From Mangrovibrevibacter kandeliae (lineage in GTDB: Bacteria; Pseudomonadota; Alphaproteobacteria; Rhizobiales; Rhizobiaceae): a stretch of 64,000 nt of DNA. The notes under the pieces are model-generated. The model was not told where the DNA came from. It did not search any database and saw nothing but the letters and a program-made list of their open reading frames with translations. Location of the stretch: positions 248,001-312,000 of the forward strand of contig NZ_JANIFJ010000004.1 of the NCBI RefSeq assembly GCF_024519155.1, in the 5' to 3' direction. Positions 43,896-51,988 of the stretch are shown piece by piece (position 1 is the first letter of the stretch; every line of letters begins with the position of its first letter). A program made the translations under genes and the position numbers.

Positions 43896-45043
43896 ACGAG
43901 ATCGTCACGCCGACGCCGTCGGCCGGCCCTGCCGCCGCGACGCCGATCGCCACGCCGCCGCCGCTCGGCCTCCTCGCCGAGCTGACGCACCGCTGCCCGC
44001 TGCGCTGCCTCTACTGCTCCAACCCGCTCGAACTCGACGCCCGCTCGGCAGAACTCGACACCGACACCTGGAAGCGGGTGTTCTCCGAGGCGGCCGCGCT
44101 CGGCGTCATCCACGTGCACCTCTCCGGCGGCGAGCCGACGGCGCGCAAGGACATCGTCGAGCTGACCCGCCACTGTGCCGAGGTCGGGCTTTACACCAAC
44201 CTCATCACGTCAGGCATCGGCGTCTCCGATGCGACGCTGGACGCGCTTTACAAGGCTGGTCTCGACCATGTGCAGCTGTCGCTGCAGGGCGCGGACGAGG
44301 GCACGACGGAGGCGGTCGGCGGATATCGCGGCGGCTTCGAGCGCAAGGCGGCCTTCGCGCGCAAGGTGGTGGAGCGCGGCTTTCCGCTGACGCTGAACGC
44401 GGTGATCCATCGCTTCAACATCCATCAGGTTCCGGCGCTGATCGAGGCGGCCGTCGCCTGGGGCGCCAAGCGGCTGGAGATCGCCCACACCCAGTATTAC
44501 GGCTGGGCGCTGAAGAACCGTGGGCAGCTGATGCCGGCCCGCGCCGACGTCGACCGGACGATCGTCGAGGTCGAGGCGGCGCGCGAGCGCCATCGCGGCG
44601 TTCTGACGATCGATGCGGTGTTTCCGGATTACTACGCGCGCTTCCCGAAGCTGTGCAACGGCGGCTGGGGCGCACGCGTGATGAGCGTGACGCCGGCGGG
44701 GCTCGTGCTGCCATGCCATGCGGCTCAGACGATCCCGCATCTGCGCTTCGCCTCGGTGCGTGACACCGCGCTCGCCGACATCTGGGCCAGCGACCCGGCT
44801 TTCGAGGCCTATCGCGGGACGGCCTGGATGAAGGAGCCCTGCCGCAGCTGCGAACGCAAGCATGTCGACTACGGCGGCTGCCGCTGTCAGGCACTGGCGC
44901 TGACGGGCGATGCGGCCAATGCCGACCCGGCCTGCGTGAAGTCCGAGTTCCACACGATGCTCTCCGACCTCGCGGTGATCGAGGCAGAAGCAACGCCCGA
45001 TCGGGCGGAGGCCTCCTATCGCATGTTTCGTAAGGATAGCTGA
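43892..45043 (+). CDS. pqqE: PqqE, radical SAM enzyme cross-linking PqqA
   Basis: 383 residues. The radical-SAM cluster motif Cys35-x3-Cys39-x2-Cys42 ([10 protein letters not shown]) and the S-G-G-E-P motif are present. The C-terminal SPASM region carries further Cys ([26 protein letters not shown]). It joins Glu16 and Tyr20 of PqqA. The start overlaps pqqD by 4 nt. An extra Thr/Pro/Ala-rich stretch (residues 6-23) precedes the core. Confidence 0.97.
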   Translation: MNEIVTPTPSAGPAAATPIATPPPLGLLAELTHRCPLRCLYCSNPLELDARSAELDTDTWKRVFSEAAALGVIHVHLSGGEPTARKDIVELTRHCAEVGLYTNLITSGIGVSDATLDALYKAGLDHVQLSLQGADEGTTEAVGGYRGGFERKAAFARKVVERGFPLTLNAVIHRFNIHQVPALIEAAVAWGAKRLEIAHTQYYGWALKNRGQLMPARADVDRTIVEVEAARERHRGVLTIDAVFPDYYARFPKLCNGGWGARVMSVTPAGLVLPCHAAQTIPHLRFASVRDTALADIWASDPAFEAYRGTAWMKEPCRSCERKHVDYGGCRCQALALTGDAANADPACVKSEFHTMLSDLAVIEAEATPDRAEASYRMFRKDS

Positions 45044-45376
45044 CGTCTTGGCCGCCCCTGCAGTGCGATCTGCAGACGGAAGACCTTCGCGCTGCAGCAA
45101 CGGCTGTATCGGTCTTATCCTAACGTCATAGCCGCGGCACCTTGCCGCATCTTCCGCATTCACCTACGCTGATCTGACCGGAGGCGGGTTGGGAGGCCCG
45201 CTGACGGTGCGTGACGCCTGCGTCCTGGGAGGGGCGCAGGCGCGGGCGGACCGCGTGACGCGCCGCCCCCGGACCCGAGTGCTGAAGGCGCCGGCCGCTC
45301 GACGCTTCGAGCCCTGGAAGGGCCGTTCAGGTGAAGCAACGGGCGCGGTGGCGTGTCCGGATGGGAGGAAACAAGA
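45044..45376. promoter_or_regulatory. Intergenic region between pqqE and the DctPQM operon
   Basis: No gene is supported in these 333 bases. There are three CTGCAG sequences within 50 nt (about 45058-45097), and a hairpin CGCCTGCG-12-CGCAGGCG (45215-45242) that may lie in the leader of the TRAP operon. GGGAGGAA before 45377 is the ribosome site of the next gene. Confidence 0.4.
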
Positions 45377-46528
45377 ATGGCTGACACGCAGACCGAATCC
45401 GTTCACCGCAAGCCGGTCGACCGCCGTGCCTTCCTGCGCACCGGCCTCGTCGGCGGCGGTGCCGTCGCCGCCTCCACGCTTGGCGCGCCGGCCGTGCTGG
45501 CCCAGGCGCCGCTGGTCGTGAAGATGCAGACCTCCTGGCCCGCCTCCGACGTCTGGCAGGAGATGGCCGGCCAGTACGTCAAGCGGGTGGAGACGATGTC
45601 CGGCGGGCGGATCAAGATCGATCTTCTGCCGGCCGGCGCGGTCGTCGGCGCCTTCCAGGTGCTCGACGCGGTCAACGACGGCGTCCTCGATGCGGCCCAC
45701 TCGGTGTGCGCCTACTGGTACGGCAAGAACAAGGCCGCCTCGCTGTTCGGCACCGGCCCGGTCTTCGGCGGCAATCCGACCACGATGCTCTCCTGGTTCT
45801 ACCAAGGCGGCGGGCGCGAGCTCTACCGCGAGCTGACCCAGGACAACATGGGCCTCAACATCGTCGGCCTGCTCGGCTTCCCGATGCCCGCCCAGCCCTT
45901 CGGGTGGTTCACCAAGCCGGTGGCCGGCGCCGGCGACATCAAGGGCCTGAAGTACCGCACCGTCGGCCTGGCGGCGGACCTGATGCAGTCCATGGGCATG
46001 AGCGTCGCCCAGCTGCCTGGCGGCGAGATCGTGCCGGCGATGGAGCGCGGGGTGATCGACGCCTTCGAGTTCAACAACCCGTCCTCCGATCGGCGCTTCG
46101 GCGCGCAGGACGTCGCCAAGAACTATTATCTCGGTTCCTACCACCAGGCGTCGGAGGCCTTCGAGTTCCTGTTCAACAAGGACTTCCTGGACGATCTCGA
46201 CGACGACCTGCGGGCGATCATGGAGTACGGGGTCGAGGCGGCCTCGACCTACAACACCGCCTTCGCACTCGACAACTATTCGGCCGATCTCGCGGCGCTG
46301 CGCGACGAGGACGGGGTAAAGATCCAGCAGACGCCGAAGGACATCCTGTCGGCGCAGCTCGAGGCCTGGAGCGCGATGATCCCGCAGCTGGAAAGCGATC
46401 CCTTCATCAAGAAGGTGCTCGACAGCCAGCGCGCCTGGGTGGAGCGCGTCACCTACTACGAGCTCCTGAACGCGCCGGACTACCGGCTGGCCTACGAGCA
46501 CTTCTTCCCGGGGAAGCTTCCGACCTGA
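45377..46528 (+). CDS. TRAP transporter substrate-binding protein, DctP family, Tat-exported
   Basis: 383 residues. The N-terminus has a twin-arginine signal, D-R-R-A-F-L-R-T-G, followed by G-L-V-G-G-G-A-V-A-A-S and A-V-L-A-Q-A. The DctP fold follows: V-K-M-Q-T-S-W-P-A-S-D, G-G-E-I-V-P-A-M-E-R-G-V-I-D-A-F-E-F and N-N-P-S-S-D. Such Tat-exported P-binding proteins take 2-oxo acids or lactate-calcium type ligands. A 12-bp hairpin follows the stop. Confidence 0.93.
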   Translation: MADTQTESVHRKPVDRRAFLRTGLVGGGAVAASTLGAPAVLAQAPLVVKMQTSWPASDVWQEMAGQYVKRVETMSGGRIKIDLLPAGAVVGAFQVLDAVNDGVLDAAHSVCAYWYGKNKAASLFGTGPVFGGNPTTMLSWFYQGGGRELYRELTQDNMGLNIVGLLGFPMPAQPFGWFTKPVAGAGDIKGLKYRTVGLAADLMQSMGMSVAQLPGGEIVPAMERGVIDAFEFNNPSSDRRFGAQDVAKNYYLGSYHQASEAFEFLFNKDFLDDLDDDLRAIMEYGVEAASTYNTAFALDNYSADLAALRDEDGVKIQQTPKDILSAQLEAWSAMIPQLESDPFIKKVLDSQRAWVERVTYYELLNAPDYRLAYEHFFPGKLPT

Positions 46529-46548
46529 GCGGTCTCATCCGGTCCCCT

Positions 46549-46576
46549 TCCGGCGGCGCCGACGGGCGCTGCCGGA
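46549..46576 (+). other. 12-bp hairpin after the DctP-type gene
   Basis: TCCGGCGGCGCC-gacg-GGCGCTGCCGGA with one G-U pair, 20 nt after the stop and 43 nt before the DctQ start. No T tract. Confidence 0.65.
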
Positions 46577-46619
46577 CCCGCCTTCGGGGCTTTGCACCCT
46601 GCGTTACGACGGGACGTCC

Positions 46620-47204
46620 ATGCTCTCCTTCATCCGCTTCGCCGACGCGCTGTCGGCGGCCTTCGGCAAGGCGTTCGCCTGGCTGATCATCCTGATGACC
46701 TTCGGCACCAGCTACGAGGTCTTCGTCCGCTACGTCCTGAACAGCCCGACGCCCTGGGCCTTCGACGTGTCCTTCATCATGTACGGCACGCTGTTCATGA
46801 TGGGCGGCGCCTACACGCTGTCGCGCGGCGGCCACGTGCGCGGCGACTTCCTCTACCGGATGTGGCCGCCCCGCACGCAGGCGGCGGTCGACCTCGTCCT
46901 CTACCTGATCTTCTTCTTTCCCGGCGTGACGGCACTGATCGCCGCCGGCTGGAAGTATGCCAGCCGCTCCTGGCGCTACGGCGAGGTGAGCGCCAACAGC
47001 CCGGCCGGCATCCCGATCTTCCAGTTCAAGACGGTGATCGTGGCGGCCGGCATCCTCCTCTTCATCCAGGGAATCGCCGAAGTCCTGCGCGCCGTCCACT
47101 GCCTGCGCACCGGCGTCTGGCTGCGCGGCGACGGCGACGTCGAGGAGACCGAAGACGCAATGATGCGCCAGGCGAGCGCGGCGGAAGGCGACGCACACCC
47201 ATGA
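46620..47204 (+). CDS. TRAP transporter small permease, DctQ family
   Basis: 194 residues with four hydrophobic helices: F-A-W-L-I-I-L-M-T-F-G-T-S-Y-E-V-F-V-R-Y-V (helix 1 and the conserved Arg), W-A-F-D-V-S-F-I-M-Y-G-T-L-F-M-M-G-G-A-Y, V-D-L-V-L-Y-L-I-F-F-F and V-I-V-A-A-G-I-L-L-F. A longer acidic C-terminus follows. It pairs with the DctM protein, whose gene overlaps by 4 nt. Confidence 0.92.
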   Translation: MLSFIRFADALSAAFGKAFAWLIILMTFGTSYEVFVRYVLNSPTPWAFDVSFIMYGTLFMMGGAYTLSRGGHVRGDFLYRMWPPRTQAAVDLVLYLIFFFPGVTALIAAGWKYASRSWRYGEVSANSPAGIPIFQFKTVIVAAGILLFIQGIAEVLRAVHCLRTGVWLRGDGDVEETEDAMMRQASAAEGDAHP

Positions 47205-48619
47205 CCGACCCGCAGATCGCCCTCGCCATGCTGGGGCTCTTCATCCTCCTCGTCTTCCTCGGCTTTCCCATCGCCTTCACCCTGATGGCGATGGGCATCG
47301 GCTTCGGCTACTACGCCTATTTCGACGCGCCGCGGATGTGGCGCGGCTTCAACCGGCTCGACGAGACCGCCTCGACCTTCGATTCGATCTCGCTCTGGAT
47401 CGACGGCTTCCTCAACAACCGCGTCTTCGACCTCTTCATCAACCAGACCTACACGGTGATGTCGAACGAGGTGCTGACCGCGGTGCCGCTGTTCCTGTTC
47501 ATGGGCTACGTGGTCGAGCGGGCCAACATCGTCGACCGGCTGTTCTCGACGCTGAACGTCGCTGCGCGCCGGATCCCCGGCTCGATGGGCGTCGCGGCGC
47601 TGATCACCTGCGCGCTGTTCGCGACGGCCACAGGCATCGTCGGTGCGGTGGTGACGCTGATGGGGCTGCTGGCGCTGCCGGCGATGCTGAAGGCGCGCTA
47701 CGACCATTCCTTCGCGGCCGGCATCATCTGCGCCGGCGGCACGCTCGGCATCCTGATCCCGCCCTCGATCATGCTGATCGTCTATGCGGCGGCCTCGGGC
47801 GTCTCGATCGTGCGGCTCTATGCCGGCGCCATGCTGCCCGGCCTGATCCTCGTCGGCCTCTATCTCGTCTATGTCGTCGGCCGCTCGATCCTGCAGCCTT
47901 CGGCCGCGCCGCGCCCGACGGTCGAGGAGGTGCCGCCGGTCCCGATCGGCCGGATGATCGGCATGATCGTCACCTCGTTCCTCCCGCTTGCCCTGCTGAT
48001 CCTCGCCGTGCTCGGCTCGATCCTCTTCGGCCTGTCGACGCCGACCGAGGCGGCGGCGATCGGCGCGCTCGGCGGCATCGTGCTGGCGCTCGCCTACCGG
48101 GCGCTGTCGTTCCAGCGCCTGCGCGAGTCGGTCTACCTGACCATCCGCACCACGGCGATGGTGTGCTGGCTCTTCGTCGGCTCCTACACCTTCTCCTCGG
48201 TCTTCTCCTATCTCGGCGGCGAGCGAGTGATCGCCGAGTTCGTCGGCGGCCTCGACCTGACGCCGCTGCAGTTCCTGCTGCTCGCCCAGCTGATCATCTT
48301 CCTGCTCGGCTGGCCGCTCGAGTGGTCGGAGATCATCATCATCTTCGTGCCGATCTTCCTGCCGCTCCTGAAGATCTTCGACATCGATCCGCTGTTTTTC
48401 GGGGTCCTCGTCGCGCTGAACCTGCAGACCTCGTTCCTGACCCCGCCGATGGCGATGTCGGCCTACTATCTGAAGGGCATCGCGCCGCCGGAGGTGCGGC
48501 TGACCCAGATCTTCGCCGGCGTCCTGCCCTTCCTGGCGATGGTCTTCATCGCCATGACCATCGTCTATCTCGCGCCGCAGGCGGTCTATGCGCTGCCGGA
48601 GATGTTCTATGACCGCTGA
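47201..48619 (+). CDS. TRAP transporter large permease, DctM family
   Basis: 472 residues, 11-12 helices. Typical features: A-V-P-L-F-L-F-M-G-Y-V-V-E-R, A-T-A-T-G-I-V-G-A-V-V, G-G-T-L-G-I-L-I-P-P-S-I, S-T-P-T-E-A-A-A-I-G and T-P-P-M-A-M-S-A-Y-Y-L-K-G. It has an unusually long first loop (about residues 45-85) seen in the mannitol/chloroaromatic-type subgroup. The stop is overlapped by 11 nt by the next gene. Confidence 0.93.
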   Translation: MTDPQIALAMLGLFILLVFLGFPIAFTLMAMGIGFGYYAYFDAPRMWRGFNRLDETASTFDSISLWIDGFLNNRVFDLFINQTYTVMSNEVLTAVPLFLFMGYVVERANIVDRLFSTLNVAARRIPGSMGVAALITCALFATATGIVGAVVTLMGLLALPAMLKARYDHSFAAGIICAGGTLGILIPPSIMLIVYAAASGVSIVRLYAGAMLPGLILVGLYLVYVVGRSILQPSAAPRPTVEEVPPVPIGRMIGMIVTSFLPLALLILAVLGSILFGLSTPTEAAAIGALGGIVLALAYRALSFQRLRESVYLTIRTTAMVCWLFVGSYTFSSVFSYLGGERVIAEFVGGLDLTPLQFLLLAQLIIFLLGWPLEWSEIIIIFVPIFLPLLKIFDIDPLFFGVLVALNLQTSFLTPPMAMSAYYLKGIAPPEVRLTQIFAGVLPFLAMVFIAMTIVYLAPQAVYALPEMFYDR

Positions 48620-49958
48620 TCCCCGGCTTCTCGATGCGCCCGTCGGGCTTCTCCTGGATCGGCTTTCGACGGGGGCGTTGCGCGCGGGCGAGCTCGCCGA
48701 GGTCCTGATCGCCCGGCTGTCCGCGGAGGGCGCGGCCGGGCTTGCCTGGCACGATCCGGAGCATCTGCGGCGGCAGGCGCAGCATCTCGACGCGCAGCGG
48801 CTGCGCGGGCGGCCGATCGGCGCGCTGCACGGACTGCCGGTGGCGGTCGAGGACGGGATCGACACGGCGCGCATGCCGACGGGGCAGGGCCTCGCCGCGC
48901 TCAGGGACCGCGTTCCGGAAGAGGACGCCGCCCTCGTCGCAGGGCTGCGTCGGGCGGGCGCGGTGATCGTCGGCAAGGCGAAGCCGCGGTTGCCCGGGCT
49001 GTCGACCGAGCCGGTGTCGAGCGGGCCAGCGCTTTCCGGTGACTTAGGTGTCGCCGGCGAGAGTCTGACGGTGCCGACGGCCGAGGGGGTGCCGGCCGGG
49101 CAGCGTCCAGCGAGCCGCCAGCCGCCGGGTCTCGTGGCGGCGCTCGCCGCGCGTCAGGCCGTCTTCGGCGTCGGGGCCGACGCGGACGGCAGCCTTACCG
49201 TCGCCGCGGGCCAGCACGATCTCGTTGCGTTGCGCCCGACGCCGGGCCTGATCGATCGTGCCGGCATCCTGCCGGTCGCGCCCGGCCTCGACGCGGCATG
49301 CGTCGTCGCAGCCGACCTCGACGCGGCGGCGCGCCTCGCCGACGGGCTTTGCGGCACGTCGTCGGACCTGCTGCCTGCGCCACCGCCTCGGCTCGCCGAA
49401 GCGGCGGCGGGCCGGCCACCGGTGGCGCCGACGCTTGGCTTCCTCTCGCTGCCGGGGATCGCCGGCGACGCGGCGGGCGCCGAGGCCCACGACGCGCTGT
49501 GCGACATTCTCGGCAGCGGCGCCTTCGCCGCGCGCCTCCCCGCGCCATTCGCGCAAGCCGGGGAACAGATGCGGCGGGTGCTGGCGGCTGAGGCGGCGCA
49601 CGCCCTGGCGCCCATCCGCCGGCGCTTCGAGACGTCGCTGCCGGCCCGCACGCTGGCGCTGATCGAGGCGGGGGCGGCGATTCGCGCCGGCGACTATCTC
49701 GCCGCGCTCGACTGGCGACGCGTGCTGCGCGCGGGGCTCGAGAACGCACTCGAACGCTGCGACGTCCTCGTTCTTCCGGACGGACCCGCACTCGCGGTCT
49801 TCCTCGGCCTGCCGCTCGTGACGCTGCCGCTGCTGCAGGACGCGAGTGGGCGGCCGGTCGCGGTGCACCTCGCGGCGCGGGCGGGCGAGGATGCGCGGCT
49901 GGTGCGCACGGCAGCCTGGCTGCAGACCGTGCTCAAGCGCCTGGAGGTGGCAGCATGA
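48609..49958 (+). CDS. Amidase-fold protein lacking Lys and cis-Ser of the triad (probable pseudoenzyme)
   Basis: 449 residues that follow the amidase signature fold: G-R-P-I-G-A-L-H-G-L-P-V-A-V-E-D-G, V-G-K-A-K, A-A-L-A-A-R-Q-A-V-F-G-V-G-A-D-A-D-G-S-L. The catalytic Lys is replaced by Glu81 (V-E-D for V-K-D) and the cis-Ser region reads A-S-R-Q-P-P-G. Only the nucleophile position keeps Ser (Ser195). It should not hydrolyse amides in the usual way and may bind the transported solute or have a regulatory role. Coupled to the TRAP permease by an 11-nt overlap and to a tiny membrane-protein gene by 4 nt. Confidence 0.8.
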   Translation: MTADPRLLDAPVGLLLDRLSTGALRAGELAEVLIARLSAEGAAGLAWHDPEHLRRQAQHLDAQRLRGRPIGALHGLPVAVEDGIDTARMPTGQGLAALRDRVPEEDAALVAGLRRAGAVIVGKAKPRLPGLSTEPVSSGPALSGDLGVAGESLTVPTAEGVPAGQRPASRQPPGLVAALAARQAVFGVGADADGSLTVAAGQHDLVALRPTPGLIDRAGILPVAPGLDAACVVAADLDAAARLADGLCGTSSDLLPAPPPRLAEAAAGRPPVAPTLGFLSLPGIAGDAAGAEAHDALCDILGSGAFAARLPAPFAQAGEQMRRVLAAEAAHALAPIRRRFETSLPARTLALIEAGAAIRAGDYLAALDWRRVLRAGLENALERCDVLVLPDGPALAVFLGLPLVTLPLLQDASGRPVAVHLAARAGEDARLVRTAAWLQTVLKRLEVAA

Positions 49959-50122
49959 CGCTCGAACGGTTCCTCACCCTTCTCGCCTTCGCGGTGTTCT
50001 GCGGCTTCCTCGCGATCCTGATGCTCTGGGTGCCTCGGCTCGATCTCGGTGCGGTGGTCGTCGTCGCCGTGCTTCTGTGCGGCTACGACCTGTTCCGCCA
50101 CCGGCCGCCGAACGGCCGGTAA
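49955..50122 (+). CDS. Small two-helix membrane protein
   Basis: 55 residues: hydrophobic helix F-L-T-L-L-A-F-A-V-F-C-G-F-L-A-I-L-M-L, a short turn with W-V-P-R-L-D-L, a second helix A-V-V-V-V-A-V-L-L-C-G-Y, and a basic tail R-H-R-P-P-N-G-R. ATGA overlap with the pseudo-amidase gene makes it the last gene of the TRAP operon. Function unknown. Confidence 0.75.
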   Translation: MTLERFLTLLAFAVFCGFLAILMLWVPRLDLGAVVVVAVLLCGYDLFRHRPPNGR

Positions 50123-50169
50123 AACTCGAGCTGCTCAGAGGGCTTAACGAGAACTCAGGAGCGGTGGGA

Positions 50170-50245
50170 TGGTGCCCAGGGGCGGAATCGAACCACCGAC
50201 ACTGCGATTTTCAGTCGCATGCTCTACCAACTGAGCTACCTGGGC
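50170..50245 (-). tRNA. tRNA-Phe (GAA)
   Basis: The complement starts GCCCAGGTAGCTCAGTTGG and folds as a full cloverleaf. The anticodon loop is CTGAAAA (anticodon GAA), the T arm holds GGTTCGATTCC, the acceptor stem is GCCCAGG/CCTGGGC and CCA is encoded. Length 76 nt. The flanking 246-540 nt to the next tRNA shows no gene. Confidence 0.97.
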
Positions 50246-50540
50246 ATCACGCTGCGGAGGCGCCGCCTGGTGGGGCGTCTCGCTCGCGAGTCCGGGCCTT
50301 ATAGAGAAGCCTTTCGGGGCTGTCCAGCCTTCGTTCGAACTGCACGGACTCGGGTTCACGAGCTCGCTCGAAGCAGCCCTCGCACGCGGCCTCTTCACCA
50401 GGACGGTTGCCGGTGCGATGTCCTGCGGCCGGGGCGAGGCGGTCCGTGAAACTGCCTTTCGCCAGGCTGGCCAGGATGAGCGCCAACGCCTTGCGCTTAC
50501 GGAAGGTCTATGGCAAAAGCCGCCGCGTCGCTTCGGCGAG

Positions 50541-50615
<75 letters not shown>

Positions 50616-50679
50616 CGTCGTTTCCTCAGATCTGTCGGCCGACTGAACGCGTGTTTTCGCGTGGGTCGATGCCGTTGCG

Positions 50680-51744
50680 TCAGCGGTCGGCCGAACGCTC
50701 GTCCGGGCTCTTTTCCTTCGGCTTCACCGTCGAGCGCACGACCATGAACTTGTTGAGGACATCGAACCAGAAGGGTCCGCCGAGCATGATGGCCAGAGCA
50801 GTGATGACCCAGCCGAACGGCATCAGGAACAGGGAGCCGGCCTTCTGGCAGTCGTCCGTCCCCGTGTCGCCGCCCTTCGACGCGGCCCGTGAGGGGCAGA
50901 ACTGGGGATAGGGGACCGGACCAGGTGTCGTCGACCACCGCCAGCCCAGGGGCAGGCCGAGATCCTGGAGCGCTCCGGACAGGGCCCCGAGATCGGCGCC
51001 GACGGGAGCGTCGGCGGCGGTGCCGGCATCGCCGGGCGCAGCCGGGGCGCCTGCACCCGGCAGGTCCGCGATGCCCCGTGCCCGCACGCTTTCCGCTTGC
51101 GCGACGACAGCGGCGCGCAGCGTCTCGTCACGCAGCAGCTTGTCGGCGATCGCGAAGGCATCGACGTTGAAGACGATTGCCGCCCCGAGGCCGATGCCGA
51201 GCATCCAGCGCCCGCTGGTGCGCGTGTACCAGCCGGAGACACGGTCCATCGTGCCGTCGAACCACTCTTCCAGCGTCTTGCGAAGCCGGTCCATGTCTCC
51301 GCCGACGGCATTCAGCATGGTCAGGACGACCTCCTGCACCTCGTTGCGCGGCTCGGTCTTGCGCAGGGCAGCCTCGAGCTCGGCGAGCGAGAGCGCGCGG
51401 CCGTTGTCCAGCGTGGAGGCGGCGACGTCGAGGACGGCGAGGGCGAAGCTCTGTCGTGGGATGTAGGAGGGAAGGTTGCCGGGCTTGCCGTCCAGCGTCA
51501 CGCGCCCGCCCTGCGGCGTGTGGCGGTAGGTGCCCTCGTAGAGCGCGACGATCATGGGATGGCCATAGAAGGCCTCGACCAGTTCGCGGCGATTGCCGAG
51601 GATCTGGCGCACGCCCCTTTCGAGGTTCGTGGAGCGCGTCTGGAACCAGTTCTCGATGAGTTCGCGAAGGGCGGTCGCGATCAGGCTCATGAACAGGAAG
51701 ACCAGCGCGAGGCCGATACCTGTCTCGATCAGGGTGCCGAACAT
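50680..51744 (-). CDS. Conserved-looking membrane protein of unknown function
   Basis: 354 residues. N-terminal helix L-I-E-T-G-I-G-L-A-L-V-F-L-F-M-S-L-I-A-T-A, then R-E-L-I-E-N-W, a soluble region with N-L-E-R-G-V-R-Q-I-L-G, a helix near 185-203 (W-M-L-G-I-G-L-G-A-A-I-V-F-N-V-D-A-F), an Ala/Gly/Pro-rich loop, and a final helix ahead of W-F-D-V-L-N-K-F-M-V-V-R-S. I do not recognise a named family. No operon partner is seen. Confidence 0.8.
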   Translation of the reverse strand: MFGTLIETGIGLALVFLFMSLIATALRELIENWFQTRSTNLERGVRQILGNRRELVEAFYGHPMIVALYEGTYRHTPQGGRVTLDGKPGNLPSYIPRQSFALAVLDVAASTLDNGRALSLAELEAALRKTEPRNEVQEVVLTMLNAVGGDMDRLRKTLEEWFDGTMDRVSGWYTRTSGRWMLGIGLGAAIVFNVDAFAIADKLLRDETLRAAVVAQAESVRARGIADLPGAGAPAAPGDAGTAADAPVGADLGALSGALQDLGLPLGWRWSTTPGPVPYPQFCPSRAASKGGDTGTDDCQKAGSLFLMPFGWVITALAIMLGGPFWFDVLNKFMVVRSTVKPKEKSPDERSADR

Positions 51745-51893
51745 GACGAAGCCCGTCTCCGTGCCGACGCGATGGTTTGAACATCTTACGTTGCGTCAGA
51801 AAATGCAATCGGAAGTCGTTCTTCGTGGTGTTTGAACGTCTTGAGACACGGCGGTCGGTACGCGTCGCGCGATCTGTCGCGGCCCGCGCCGGA

Positions 51894-51906
51894 ACTCCGC
51901 CGGAGT
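51894..51906. promoter_or_regulatory. ACTCCG-C-CGGAGT dyad upstream of the YdeP-type gene
   Basis: Perfect 6-1-6 inverted repeat in the 244-nt divergent region, 82 nt before the YdeP-type start. Candidate operator. Confidence 0.4.
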
Positions 51907-51988
51907 ACGACCGTTCCCGCCCCGGTAGCACCGGCCGCCGAGGCGCGGCCACCCTCGTCGTCGCTGCCGCAACGAAGGGAGATCGACC

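Noticed and set aside
46592-47200. Upstream extension of the DctM frame
   Set aside because: It is the shadow of the DctQ gene in another frame; the ATGA overlap gives a natural DctM start at 47201.
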